DNA from: Datura wrightii
Taxonomy: Eukaryota; Streptophyta; Magnoliopsida; Solanales; Solanaceae
Reading direction: 5' to 3'
Length of the DNA stretch: 64,000 bases
Assembly: GCA_035772735.1 (NCBI GenBank)
Contig: JASDFA010000010.1
Coordinates: 137,457,001-137,521,000 of the forward strand
Positions 21,861 through 33,082 of this stretch are shown here, in pieces. The notes under the pieces are model-generated. The model ran no database searches. It was given only the letters and a program-made list of their open reading frames with translations, and was not told the origin of the DNA. Each line of letters starts with the position of its first letter. Position 1 is the first letter of the stretch. The translations under genes and the position numbers were made by a program.

Positions 21861-23040
21861 TGCAGTATCATCCTTGGTTGTAGAGGTGAAAGAACGACAA
21901 TATGAAGACCCTAACCTGGTCCAGCTCAGAGATAAAGCTCAGCAAGGGGGAGTATGAGTTTTCAAAGTAACCACAGACGGGGTCTTGAGATATAGGGGTC
22001 GCCTTTGCGTACCAGATGTGGCAAGACATCGCCAGCAAATCATGGCAGAGGTGCACTATTCACATTATTCCCTTCACCCAGGTTCAAAAAAGATGTATCA
22101 GACATAAAAGAAATTTACTGGTGGCCAGGAATTAAGAAGGAGATAGCATAATTTGTAGCACAATGCCCTAATTGCCAGTAGGCCAAGGAGAAACATCAAA
22201 AGCTCGGCGGATTGACATAGGAAATAGCAGTGCCTATGTGGAAATGGGAAGAAATCAACATGGATTTTATGATCGGATTACCCTGTACCAGACACAAATT
22301 TGATTCTATCTGGGTGATTGTTGACAGATTAACGAAGTCAGCCCATTTTCTTCCAGTCAAAGCTACCTTCTCAGCCGAGGACTATGCTGAACTGTATATA
22401 AGAGAGATAGTTCGATTGCATGGTGTTCCAGTATAAATTATTTGTAATAGAGGGGCGCAGTTCGCAGCTAAATTGTGATAGTCCTTTTAGAAAGGGCTAG
22501 GAACACTAGTTAACCTGAGTACAGCCTTCCACCCTCAAACAGACAGGCAAGCAGAACGTACAATTCAGACGTTCGAGGATATGCTACGGGTGTGCATATT
22601 AGATTTCGGAGGCAGTTGGGATGAGCTTTTACCCCTTATTGAATTTTGTTATTATAACAATTATCATTCAGCAATCTAGATCGCACCTTATGAGTTCTTA
22701 TATGGGTGGAAATGCAGGTTCCCAATTGGTTGGTTCGAGGTAGGAGAATCAAAGTTAATTGGACAATATTTAGTCCATCAGTTAGAAGAGAAAGTAAACT
22801 TATCAGAGAACGCTTGTTGACAGCGTAGAGCCGTCAAAAATCTTATGATGATATACGACATCGAGACCTGGAGTTCGATGTGGGTGACTGGGTATATTTG
22901 AAAGTTTCGCCAATGAAAGGCTTGATGAGGTTTGGTAAGAAAGGAAATCTTAGCTCGAGATTTATAGGACTGTATCAAATCCTCTGGAGAATAGGCCAGG
23001 TGATGTACGAGTTAGATTTGCCTTCAGAGTTTGACCTTCT
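21861..23040 (+). pseudogene. S2 integrase, cut in the C-terminal domain
   Basis: Integrase with the N-terminal HHCC region near 22050-22200, then the catalytic core: NMDFMIGLPCTRHKFDSIW (first Asp kept) at about 22257, and AFHPQTDRQAERTIQT (Glu kept) at about 22530. The second Asp motif, normally SDRGTQF, reads CNRGAQF here. The C-terminal GPY/F region is open at 22880-23040 (VYLKVSPMKGLMRFGKKG to DLPSEF), then abruptly turns into reverse transcriptase. The chromodomain end is absent. Confidence 0.85.
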
Positions 23041-23237
23041 AGAAAAGAGTTTCATTAGACCGAGCAAATCCCCATGGGGTACACAGTTCTCTTTGTCAGA
23101 AAAAAAGACGGTTCACGTCGTATGTGTATAGATTATCGGCAATTGAGCATGGTCACCATCAATAACATGCATCATCTACTAAGGATTGATGATTTGTTTG
23201 ACTAACTTTAGGGAGCTAATTGCATTTCGAAGATAGA
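23041..23237 (+). pseudogene. Second copy of the element A reverse transcriptase piece
   Basis: In frame with S2 integrase the sequence becomes LLEKSFIRPSKSPWGTQFSL and runs to SKID at the next S LTR. It shares with the piece at 6041-6236 the same frame slip in the VLFV region and the same ending, AAGATAGA before the LTR. It is therefore A flank plus target site, duplicated together with S, and not an independent insertion. Confidence 0.85.
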
Positions 23238-25349
23238 TGTTACATCTCGTAAGTTCTTAAAGTTTAGTCAACCTATTCATATGTTAGTTAAGAGTTTTAG
23301 AGTAGACGCGTATGATAAAGGGACCGGGGAAGGTCGAATGAGTACGGAATCAAGCTTGTAAGGGAAGGGGCTGGACCAGCTGCCTGACGAGGCAATGTGT
23401 CACAGACCCCTCCCTGGCCTGTTGGGCTCTATGGCACGATAAGGAATTGGCGCGTTGGTATCCATGCCACAGACCCCATGTCCATTGCCCTTGTTATATG
23501 TAGGTTCAATATTTTTATTTGTATTATTTCCAAATAAATCATACCCGCGGTTAGAGAAGAGAGATACGGCATTTTCAGTTAATTTACCTCTGTTTATGCT
23601 GTCAAATGCTGCCCGAATTCAAATTAACTTCGTGTATTGAACTTTAAGCCTATAGGGAGCATTACTACAGAGTTAGTTTCATGAAATTTTCCCGGCAAAT
23701 CGTAACTCCACCGAGTCAAAGTTGTCAAAATAAATCCAAACTAATTTCTACAAGATCACAAGCTTCAAGTAAGTATTTCTCCTTTCTAAACCCTCGAGAA
23801 ATTATACGTTTTCGATTGTGTTCCGTTAATTTGAAGATATAGTTAGTATTTATATAGAAAGTTATCATTTTTGCCCAATTTAGTACTGAAACTAGTCTCA
23901 TTCTCCCAATAATACGACTACAGTTAGGAAAAGCTATTGAATACGGATTGAAACTCGCCAGCTAATTAGAAATAAGTGATACGGGTATGTTAAGGCAAAT
24001 ATCTTCAGCAAGTTAGTTCTTCTAGTCTTAACTCAGTCTGAATCCCAATAAGAGGATCAAAAGCGTATTTATTTGGCTAGCTGTTGTTATTAGCTGAGAT
24101 CAGTATTCCATGTCTACCTTGGGTATTGATTGCGCCTGTATAGCCTTCCCTGACCAACCCTAGGGTTACTAACTATGTCGACGCCCGCCAGGGGCGAGAT
24201 GACGTTGCTCCAAGGAGCGGTATGCCATCCGCAAGAGATGAAGATGGGATCCAAGGTCCTCATACAATCCATTCCATTGCTGGACTATTTTATGTCGATA
24301 GGCACTACACCACACCCCCCTGCCAAGCTTTGTGCCCAAGGTGCAGATATCAGATACCAGGAGTCCACTAGACTCTAACACAACTATAGTTTAAGGGCCG
24401 AGCAGGCTCAATTGTAGACCCAGGGGACTAGTAGGTCGGCTATAGTTTCTAGATGACTCAGTATGACCTCGTTAGGGGTATATAGATTGAAGTGTACTTA
24501 CCAGGATTATGGGGGCCCCGGATGGGTTATTCTGTGTTGTGTGTAACTTCTAGCTGATGGGGGCCAGGTAAGGTTCTTGTTTGCATTAGTTACTAATAGA
24601 TTAGACAGTAAGAAGTTCAACTATGCAGGTAGTCTTTCTATCCTTTTGTTTCAGTTACTTTAAGTTTCATTTCAGTTTATTCAGTTATTTTCAGTTGCTG
24701 CCTTACATATTCAGTACATATTATTCTGACGCCCTTTTGGGGCGCTGAATTAATTGCCTGCAGGTGCGATAGACATGGACCAGGAACTTGCTAGTTTCAA
24801 CCATATTAGCAGTGTAGTCGGCTCCTTTCCTCCAAAGCTCACAGTTAAAAGGTTGACTCTCTTTTTGTGTGTACAGTTTACGGGTTGGTCGGGGATCTGT
24901 CTCACCAATATGTCATTGCTAGAGGCTTGAAGAATGTTTCTGATTCCCTGTGTTTTGTTGTTGTTGGTTGTGTGGGGCCCATATGTGCTTTATCTTACGT
25001 GTTGGTTGTGTGGGGCCTTGTTTAGCTGTTAGTTAGCGGTCTTGTCGGCCATAGCTTAGTTTAGTGCTGGATTTACTTTACAGTTATAACTAGACGTCAT
25101 GGTGATCTTGTTGGCCTACATAGAATTCCCTTCTACTACCTATTTCTAGTTAGCTCTTTACTTTTATAGGTGGCTATAATGTCTTGTCGACCGGGGGGGC
25201 TGTGTTTACAGCTGAGATATAGGCCGTTGTTTTCTTGATTTGCGAATTGGCATTATTATGAACCATAGGTGCGTAAGCTTAGTCAGGCCAGTTTAGATCC
25301 AAGTAAGGGAAGCAGGTGCCAGTCATGCCTCCAAAGGTGGGGCGTGACA
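23238..25349 (+). repeat. Middle S LTR
   Basis: 2112 bp, TGTTACATCTCGTAAG to GGGGCGTGACA. It acts as 3' LTR for S2 and 5' LTR for S1, the signature of a tandem element array. It follows a copy of the ATAGA target site. Confidence 0.9.
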
Positions 25350-25353
25350 AACT

Positions 25354-25365
25354 TAGTATCAGAGC
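25354..25365 (+). other. Primer binding site of S1 (initiator Met tRNA)
   Basis: TAGTATCAGAGC, five bases (counted from the last LTR base) after the LTR; one mismatch to the initiator-Met tRNA complement. Confidence 0.8.
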
Positions 25366-25563
25366 TGGTCGTATCCCAAGGAGTTTGCAAGCCGTGCTAA
25401 GTAGAGTCTTATGTATGGATGTGTTGTGCACCACATACTATATATAGGAGGCTGCGAGGCATGATAGGATGGTTACTCTTCTTTCTCTTCCAGTCATGCT
25501 ATAGACATATATAGTATAGGGTTGAGTCCCTAAACGTACCACATTCTGCTTGTCTACAGAGAA

Positions 25564-26935
25564 ATGTTAGACTTATGATAGACCACGACTAGCAGGAAAT
25601 AGGACGTCGCAGAAGGAGAGGGAACTACCCAGTTAGAGTCAGCCCGATCTGAGGGCGATAGGGAGACTCCATCTTGGTCTCCCTAGCAGTCTCTACCCCA
25701 TCAGGAGCAGTCCAAAGCGGCAGATGTGTCAGCACCACCTCCAGCAGTTTCTATACCGACACCATCAGATTGGGAGGTTAGGAGTGTTGTTTTAATGATA
25801 GCTCAAATGATGGCTGCACAGTGTCAGCCAGTGGCACCCGTAGTTGCAGAGTCTTCAGGAGGACCTAGTAGATCAAGAGTCTGGCAGTTTCTAACACAGA
25901 GTCCCCCGCAGTTCTTTGGGACAGACCAAGATGAGGACCCACAGGACTTTTTGGACCAGTTGCAGTGGATCTTCAGGGTAATTCATGCCACACCTATAGA
26001 GTCGATTGAGCTGGTGGTATTTCAATTGCGGGACATAGAAGTATTATGGTACCAGAGTTGGAGAGGTCCTGAGGTAGAAATGTCCCTCCTCCGACTTGGT
26101 CCAGCTTTTTAGAGACCTTTCTGGACCACTGTTTACCGCGAAAAACCAACAGGCCTGGGTAGATTAGTTTTTGCACTTGGAGTAGGGTTCGATGAGTGTT
26201 TAGGAGTATGTTATGAGATTTGACTCCTTGGTCCGATATGCACCAGCTTTTGTCGATACTAAGCCAGCCAGGGTGCACCGGTTCATTATGAGGCTACTTC
26301 CAGAGTACGTAGAGACTTGTATTACATATACTCTATGAGATGAAATGGATATTTCCCATGTTCGGGAATTTTCTCATAATATCGAAAGGATCAGACAGTA
26401 GCAGCGGGAAATACACAGGGCAAATCAGGAGTAGCGCCACAGGATTAGACCTAGTGACCTTCAGGTAGAGATCCAAGGTAGACTTAGGTCACGATTAGCA
26501 GGAAGACCACCCATACCCCTACCTCCACAGTAGCAGCAGGGTAGTAGACTAGGCTGTCAGGGGCTTTCAAGACCCGGTGAGAGTTCACGGCCATCGGGTT
26601 CGCAGCAGTAGAGAGGGTCAAAGTAGAATAGATTCATTGTGCCACTTTTCCCTATTTATAGTCGACGTCATTCTGGGTCAAGAATGTATGGTTCTTCGGC
26701 GTGTTATACCTGTGGACAAGAGGGTCACCTAATGAGAGACTGTCCAGCTAGGGGTCAGAGTGATCGGGACTGACAAGAAAGATCTTCAGTAGGGTCACGT
26801 GCCCCAGCATCTCCAGCAGGGCGTAGGCCCTCAGCTCTAGCCGGCAGAGGTAGAGGTAGGTCAGGGGCATCTAGCTCAGGCACCGGTCTAGATTGCACAT
26901 ATGCTTTACCAGGGCAACAAGAGTCAGAGTCCTCG
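25564..26935 (+). pseudogene. S1 gag, first copy, decayed
   Basis: ATG at 25564, stopped early. The open frame 25726-26112 holds APPPAVSIPTPSDWEVRSVV and SRSRVWQFLTQSPPQFFGTD, then DEDPQDFLDQLQWIFRVIHA. A CCHC knuckle is intact at 26702-26743. Between them frameshifts near 26110 and later stops break the protein. Confidence 0.85.
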
Positions 26936-27400
26936 CTAGATGTGGTGAAAGGTATACTGGACATTTGCTCTCATTTTGTGTATGTCTTGGTAGACGCAGG
27001 CTCTACTTTGTCCTATGTTACTCCATTAGTGGCCCGTATGTTTGGTATTACACCAGAATTTCTTTGGCGACCTTTTTCAGTATCTACACCCGTCGGTGAC
27101 TCCATCATAGCAAAGAGAGGTTGTTGGTCCCCAGACTTTAGCAAATTTGATGGAATTAGAAATAATTGATTCTAATGCGATTATAGGTATGGATTGGCTA
27201 GAACCATGTTATGTCAATGTAGAATGTTGGACCAAGACCGTCCGGTTCATCTTTCTAGGGGAGGTAGTACGAGAGTGGAAAGGCAATGTAGCTACACCAA
27301 AAGGTAGGTTTATATCCTATCTTCGGGCTAGGAAGTTGATAGAAAAGGGTTGTATTTATCATATTATTAGGGTTCAGGATGTTCAAGCCGAGTCCCCAAC
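26936..27400 (+). pseudogene. S1 protease, first copy
   Basis: VKGILDICSHFVYVLVDAGSTLSYVTPL at 26942-27030 keeps a D-A-G-S catalytic motif, then GITPEFLWRPFSVSTPVGDS. A frame change near 27120 leads to NAIIGMDWLEPCYVNVECW and the linker RARKLIEKGCIYHIIRVQD. This is the best kept protease motif in the window, but the frame change breaks it. Confidence 0.8.
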
Positions 27401-28427
27401 CCTCCAGTCCATTCCCGTAGTAAATGAATTTCCAGACGTATTCCTGAATAAACTTCCTAGTATTCCCCCAGAACTGGAGATTGATTTTTCAATTGATTTA
27501 CTACCAGGTATTAGCCTATACCCATCCCTCCGTACCGAATGGTTCCTGCCGAGCTCAAAGAATTGAAGGAATAGTTGAAATATCTATTAGATAAGGGCTT
27601 TATCAGGTTGAGTACTTCACCATGGGGCACGCTAGTTCTTTTTGTAAGAAAGAAGATGGCTCTCTCTATATGTGTATAGATTACCGACAGTTGAACAAAA
27701 TTGCCATCAATAATAAATACCATCTCCCCAAAATAGATGACTTGTTTGTCCAGTTACAGTGGGCGAAGTACTTCTCAAAGATTGAATTAAGATCTGGGTA
27801 TCATCAAGTTCGGTTTCGAGAGAGGGACATTCAAAAAACCACTTTCAAGACCAGGTATGGCCTTTTTGAATTCCTGTTCATGTCCTTCGGACGAACGAAT
27901 GCTCCAATAGTGTTCATGGATTTGATGAAGAATATCTTCAAGGCATATTTGGACTTGTTTGTGATAGTGTTTATTGAAGATATTCTGGTATATTCGCACT
28001 CAAAAGCAGAACATTGGGATGATCTGCGGACAGTGCTCCAAATTCTCAGGGATCGTCAGTTGTATGAGAAGTTTTCTGAATTTGAGTTTTGGCATAAGAC
28101 AGTAGCCTTTTGGGGTCATATTGTGTCAGAGGCTGGTATTCAGGTAGATTCATAGAAGATCGAGGTAGTAAAGACATGGCCTAGACCTACAACTCCGACT
28201 GAGGTACGCAGTTTCCTAGGGTTAGCCGGGTATTACAAAAGATTTGTAGAGGGGTTTTCTACTTTATCAGCGCCTTTGACCAAGTTAACTAACAAAGCAA
28301 CTAAATTTCACTACACCAAAGCGTGTGAACAGAGTTTTCAGGAATTGAAAAATAGGTTGATATCGGCACCTGTGTTAGCTTTGCTAGAAGGATCAGAGGG
28401 TTACACAGTGTACTGTGATGCTTCAGG
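27401..28427 (+). pseudogene. S1 reverse transcriptase and start of RNase H, first copy
   Basis: Linker end and RT start at 27401-27560, then a frame change, then a long open frame 27622-28155 (CIDYRQLNKIAINNKYHLP, KIELRSGYHQVRFRERDIQK, FLFMSFGRTNAP). The catalytic box reads FIEDI (near 27970) instead of FIDDI, so one catalytic aspartate is lost. After a stop at 28156 the connection region continues (SFLGLAGYYKRFVEGFSTL) to RNase H GYTVYCDAS, where at 28427 it is fused to gag. Confidence 0.85.
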
Positions 28428-29430
28428 GACGGACCGAGATGAGGACCCTCAAGACTTTTTGGACCAGTTACAGCGGATCTTCAGGGTAATGCATGCCACA
28501 CCTACAGAGTGTGGGACATAATAGTATTATGGTATGAGAGTTTGGAGAGGTCACAAGGTGGAGATGTCCCTCCTCCGACTTGGCCCAGCTTTTCAGAGGC
28601 CTTTATGGACCACTATTTACTGCGAGAAATACCACAGGCCCCGGTAGATCAGTTTCTGCATTTGGAGTAGGGTTCAATGAGTGTTCGGGAGTATGCTATG
28701 AGATTTGACTCCTTGGCCCGATATGCACCATCTTTTTTAGAAACTATGCCAGCCAGGGTGCACTAGTTCATTATAGAGCTACTTCCAAAGTATGTAGAGA
28801 CTTGTATTATGGCTACACTGCGAGAAGACATGGATATTGCCCATGTTCAGTCATTTGCTCAGAATATCGAAGGGATCAAACAGCAACAACGGGAAATAGA
28901 GATGGCAAATTAGGAGCAGTGGCGCAGGGTTAGACTTAGTGACCTTAAGGCAAAGTTCCAAGGCGGACCCAGGCCATGATTAGCAGGTAGATCACCCATA
29001 ACCCCACCTCTACAGCAGCAGCAGGGTAGTAGACAAGGCCATCGGGGGTAGTCAGGACCTGGTGAGGTTTCACGGCCATCGGCTTTGCAGCAACAGAGAG
29101 GGTCAGAGAAGAGTAGATTCACTCAACCACTTTTTCCTATCTGTAGCTAACGTCATTGTGGGGCATGCAGGTTTGGTTCTTTAGCGTGTTATACCTGTGG
29201 ACAAGAGGGTCACTTGATGAGAGACTATCCAGCCAAGGGTCAGAGTGATCGGGAAAGACAGGAAAGATGTTCAGTAGGGTCATGTGCCCCAACATCTCCA
29301 GCAAGGCGTAGGCACTCAATTCTAATCGGCAGAGGCTGAGGCAGGTCAGGTTCATCTAGCTCAGGCACCGGTCAAGATCGCACGTATGCTTTACCAGGGC
29401 AACATGAGTCAGAGTCGTCCCAGTATTTGG
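28428..29430 (+). pseudogene. S1 gag, second copy (starts inside gag)
   Basis: Begins at GTDRDEDPQDFLDQLQRIF directly after RNase H residues, in the same open frame (28276-28521). The gag middle follows with frame breaks; a CCHC knuckle (CYTCGQEGHLMRDY, last Cys changed to Tyr) is at 29187-29228. The first 60 bp match S2 gag better than the first S1 copy (CGGACCGAGATGAGG, ATGCATGCC). Confidence 0.85.
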
Positions 29431-29925
29431 TGAAAGGTATGTTGGACATTTGCTCGCATTCTGTGTATGTATTGATAGACCCAGGCTCTTCTTTGTCCTA
29501 TGTTACACCATTAGTGGCCCATAAGTTTTGTTTATGCCAGAAATGCTTCGGTGACCTTTTTCAGTATTTATAACCATCAGTGGCTCCATCATAACCAAGA
29601 GAGTCTATCGGGGTTGTACATTAGTGGTTGTTGGTTGCCTCACTTTAGCAGATTTGGTGGAATTAGAAATGATTGATTTTAATGCAATTATGGGTATGGA
29701 TTGGCTAGCACCATGTTATGCCAATGTAGAATGTTGGACCAAGTCTATTCGGTTCCACTTTCTAGGGGAGGTAGTACGAGAGTGGAAAGGCAATGCAGCT
29801 ATGCCAAAAGGTAGGTTTATATCCTATCTTCGGGCGAGGAAGTTGATAGAAAAGGGCTGTATTTATCGTATTGTCAGGGTTAAGGATGTTCAAGCCGAGT
29901 CCCCAACCCTCCTGTCCATTCCAGT
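29431..29925 (+). pseudogene. S1 protease, second copy
   Basis: LVKGMLDICSHSVYVLIDPGSSLSYVTPL at about 29429-29515, a frame break, then the open frame 29624-29983: LADLVELEMIDFNAIMGMDW and the linker RARKLIEKGCIYRIVRVKD. Stops near 29573 separate the halves. Confidence 0.8.
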
Positions 29926-30840
29926 AGTCAATGAATTTTTAGAAGTATTCCTGGATGAACTTCCTGGTATTCCCCCAAAATAGGAGATCAATTTTGCAAT
30001 TGATTTACTACAAGGCACTCAGCCTTTATCAATCCCTCCATACTGAATGGCTCCTGACGTGCTCAGAGAATTGAAGGAACAACTGAAAGATCAATTAGAT
30101 AAGGGTTTTATCAGACCGAGTACTTCACCGTCGGGCGCGCCAATTCTTTTTGTAAGAAAGAAGGATGGCTCCCTCTATATGTGTATAGATTACTGGTAGC
30201 TGAACAAAGTTACCATTAAGAATAAATACCCTATCCCTAGAATAGATGACTTGTTTGACCGATTACAGGGGGCGAAGTACTTCTCAAAGATTGACTTAAG
30301 ATCTGGGTATCATCAAGTTCGGGTTCGAGAGAGGTACATTCCAAAAACCTCTTTCAGGACCAGGCATGACAATTTTTAATTTCTAGTCATGTCCCTCGGA
30401 CTGATGAATGCTCTAGAAGTGTTCATGGATTTGATGAACAGTATCTTTAAGCCATATCTGGACTTGTTTGTGATAGTGTTTATTGACGATATTCTAGTAT
30501 ATTCCCTCTCAGAAGAAGAACATCGGGATCATATGCGGACAGTGCTCCAGATTCTCAAGGATCGTCAGTTGTATATGATGTTTTGCAAATGTGAGTTTTG
30601 GCTGAAGTTAGTGGCCTTTTTGGGCCATGTTGTGTTAGAGGCTAGTATTTAGGTAGATTCACAAAAGATCGAGGTAGTAAAGACTTGGCCTAGACCTACA
30701 ACTCCGACTGATGTACGCAGTTTTCTAGGGTTAGCCGGGTATTACAAAAGATTTGTAGAGGGGTTTTCTACTTTATCAGCGCCTTTGACCATGTTAACTC
30801 AGAAAGTAGCTAAATTTCACTGGACTTAAGTGTGTGAACA
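29926..30840 (+). pseudogene. S1 reverse transcriptase, second copy
   Basis: RT from NEFLEVFLDELPGIPP through DKGFIRPSTSPSGAPILFV and YFSKIDLRSGYHQVRVRER. The palm is open at 30389-30652, with the FIDDILVYS box near 30480 and both aspartates kept. Stops near 29983, 30045, 30197 and 30379 break the domain. Confidence 0.85.
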
Positions 30841-31419
30841 GAGTTTTTAGGAATTGAAAAATAGGCTAACATCGGCACCAATGTTAGCTTTGCTTGAAGG
30901 ATAAGAGGGTTACATGGTGTACTGTGATGCTTCAAGCGTCGGGTTAGGATGTGTTATGATGCAACATGGTAAGGTGATTGCTTATGCTTCAAGACAGTTG
31001 AGGAAGCATGAAAAGAACTACCCCACCCATGACCTGGAATTGGTTGCAGTAGTTCATGCTTTGAAAATATGGAGGCACTACCTGTATGGCGTCCATGTAG
31101 ATATTTTTACTGATCATAAGAGCCTCCATTACATTTTTATGCAAAAATAATTGAATCTGCGGCAGCGTCACTGGATAGAACTATTGAAGGATTACGATGT
31201 GAATATTTTATATCACCCACAGAAGTCTAACATTGTAGTAAATTCCCTCAGCTGCAAATCCATGGAATGTTTGGCGTACTTGAAACCTGAACAGTGGGAA
31301 CTGGCCCATGAATTGCATCAGTTAGCTAGTTTGGTCGTTCAAATAGTTGATTCGAGAAACAGTGGAGTAGTGATCCAGAATTCTGCGGTATCATCCTTGG
31401 TTGTAGTGGTGAAAGAATG
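30841..31419 (+). pseudogene. S1 RNase H
   Basis: Open frame 30914-31150: MVYCDASSVGLGCVMMQHGK, ASRQLRKHEKNYPTHDLELVAVVHALKIW and DIFTDHKSLHYIF. Asp, Glu and Asp of the RNase H active site are all visible. After a stop it continues QRHWIELLKDYDVNILYHP to the spacer before integrase. Confidence 0.85.
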
Positions 31420-32833
31420 ACAATATGAAGACCCTAACCTAGTCCAGCTCAGAGATAAAGTTCAGCAAGGGGGAGTATCAGTTTTTGAAGTAACCGTAGA
31501 CAGGGTCTTGAGATATAGGGGTCGTTTTTGTGTTCCAGATATGGCAGGACTTCGCCAGCAGATCATTGCAGAGGTTCTTTATTCGTGTTATTCCCTTCAC
31601 CAAGGTTCAACAAAGATGTATCATGACATAAAATAAATTTACTGGTAGACAAAAATGAAGAAGGAGATAGTAGATTTTGTAGCACAATGCCCTAATTGCC
31701 AGCAGGTGAAGGTGGAACAGCAAAAGCCCGACAGATTGACACAGGAAATAGAAGTTCCTATGTGGAAATTAACATGGATTTTGTGACCGAATTACTCCAT
31801 ACCAGAAGCAAATTTTATTCTATCTAGGTGATTGTCGACAAATTAATGAAGTCGGCCCATTTTCTACCATTCAAGGCTACCTTCTTAATCGAGGATTATG
31901 CTGAACTGTATATCAGAGAGATAGTTAAATTGCATAGTGTTCCAGTATCAGTTATTTCTTACAAAGGGGCGTAGTTCATAGCTAAATTGTAGCAGTCCTT
32001 TCAGAAAGGCCTAGGAACCCAAGTTAACCTAAGTATAGCCTTCCACCCTCAAACAGACGGGCAGGCAAAACGTACATTTCAAACTCTTGATGATATGCTA
32101 CGGACATGCGTATTAGATTTCGAAGAAAATTGGGATGAGCTTTTACCCCTTATTGAATTTTCTTATAATAACAGTTATCATTTTGCAATCCAGATGGCAC
32201 CTTATGCAGCCTTATATGGGCGGAAATGCAAGTCCCCAGTTGGTTGGTTCAATGTAGGAGAATCAGAGTTTATTGGACCAGATATAGTCCATTAGTCAGA
32301 AGAGAAAGTAAAACTTTTTAGAGAACGCCTATTGACAACGCAAAGCAGTCAGAAATCTTATGCTGATATACAACGTCGATACCTGGATTTCAATGTAGGT
32401 GACTGGGTATTTTTGAAAGTTGCCAATGAAGGGCGTGATGAGGTTTGGTAAGAAAGGCAAGCTTAGACTGAGATTTATAAGACTGTATCAAATCCTTCGG
32501 AGAATAGGTCAGGTGGCATACGAGTTAAATTTTCCTTCAGAGTTAGAATCTGTTCACCCGGTCTTTCATGTATCGATGTTACAGAAGTGCATAAGAGATC
32601 TGTCCCAAATTGTGCTAGTTGAGGACGTCCAGGTTACTAAGGAATTAGCATATGAATAGATTCTAGTAGCTATATTGGATCGGCAGGTTCGTAGGTTGAG
32701 AACCAAAGATATCGTTTCTGTTAAGGTATTATGGAGAAACAAAAATAGAGAAGAGATGACCTAGGAAGTTGAGGATGAGATAAGATCCATATATCCTCAT
32801 TTGTTCCATGGATAGTCCAGACTATGCATTTAA
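31420..32833 (+). pseudogene. S1 integrase with chromodomain-like tail
   Basis: HHCC zinc region near 31580-31710 ending in CPNCQQVKVEQQ. The catalytic core is broken by several frame changes (first Asp motif near 31770). At 32095-32295 it is open: CVLDFEENWDELLPLIEFSYNN. The C-terminal GPY/F region MRFGKKGKLRLRFIRLYQIL is at 32420-32659, with VHPVFHVSMLQKC. The tail ILDRQVRRLRTKDIVSVKVLWRN is chromodomain-like, as in Tekay-lineage integrases that target heterochromatin. Confidence 0.85.
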
Positions 32834-33082
32834 GGTAAGTTATTGATTCAGTTGTTGTTTCATGATTTGTGTTATATATATTGCTGAGTTGACTCCAGCC
32901 TTACTTTGAAATAGTGGTTATAGTGTTATGTGAAGTGCATGTGTTGGACTTTTCTGTGTTTCAGGGTTTTCAAATATTCCATATACAGGGGAAACTCTGC
33001 CGCAGTTTTTGCAGAATAATAGTTGGAAAAGTTAAAATCCTATAAGTAACATTCGAGGATGAATGTTCCTAATGGGGGAGGA
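32834..33082 (+). other. S1 3' untranslated end with PPT hairpin
   Basis: Short non-coding stretch. The hairpin CATTCG-AGGA-TGAATG is at 33050-33065 and the polypurine tract ATGGGGGAGGA at 33072-33082 directly before the LTR. Confidence 0.8.

Noticed and set aside
6036..23237. Two independent S insertions at the same base of the same reverse transcriptase
   Set aside because: Both copies share the preceding RT piece with the same frame slip and ATAGA, and the middle one is fused to S2 integrase. One insertion followed by duplication is simpler.
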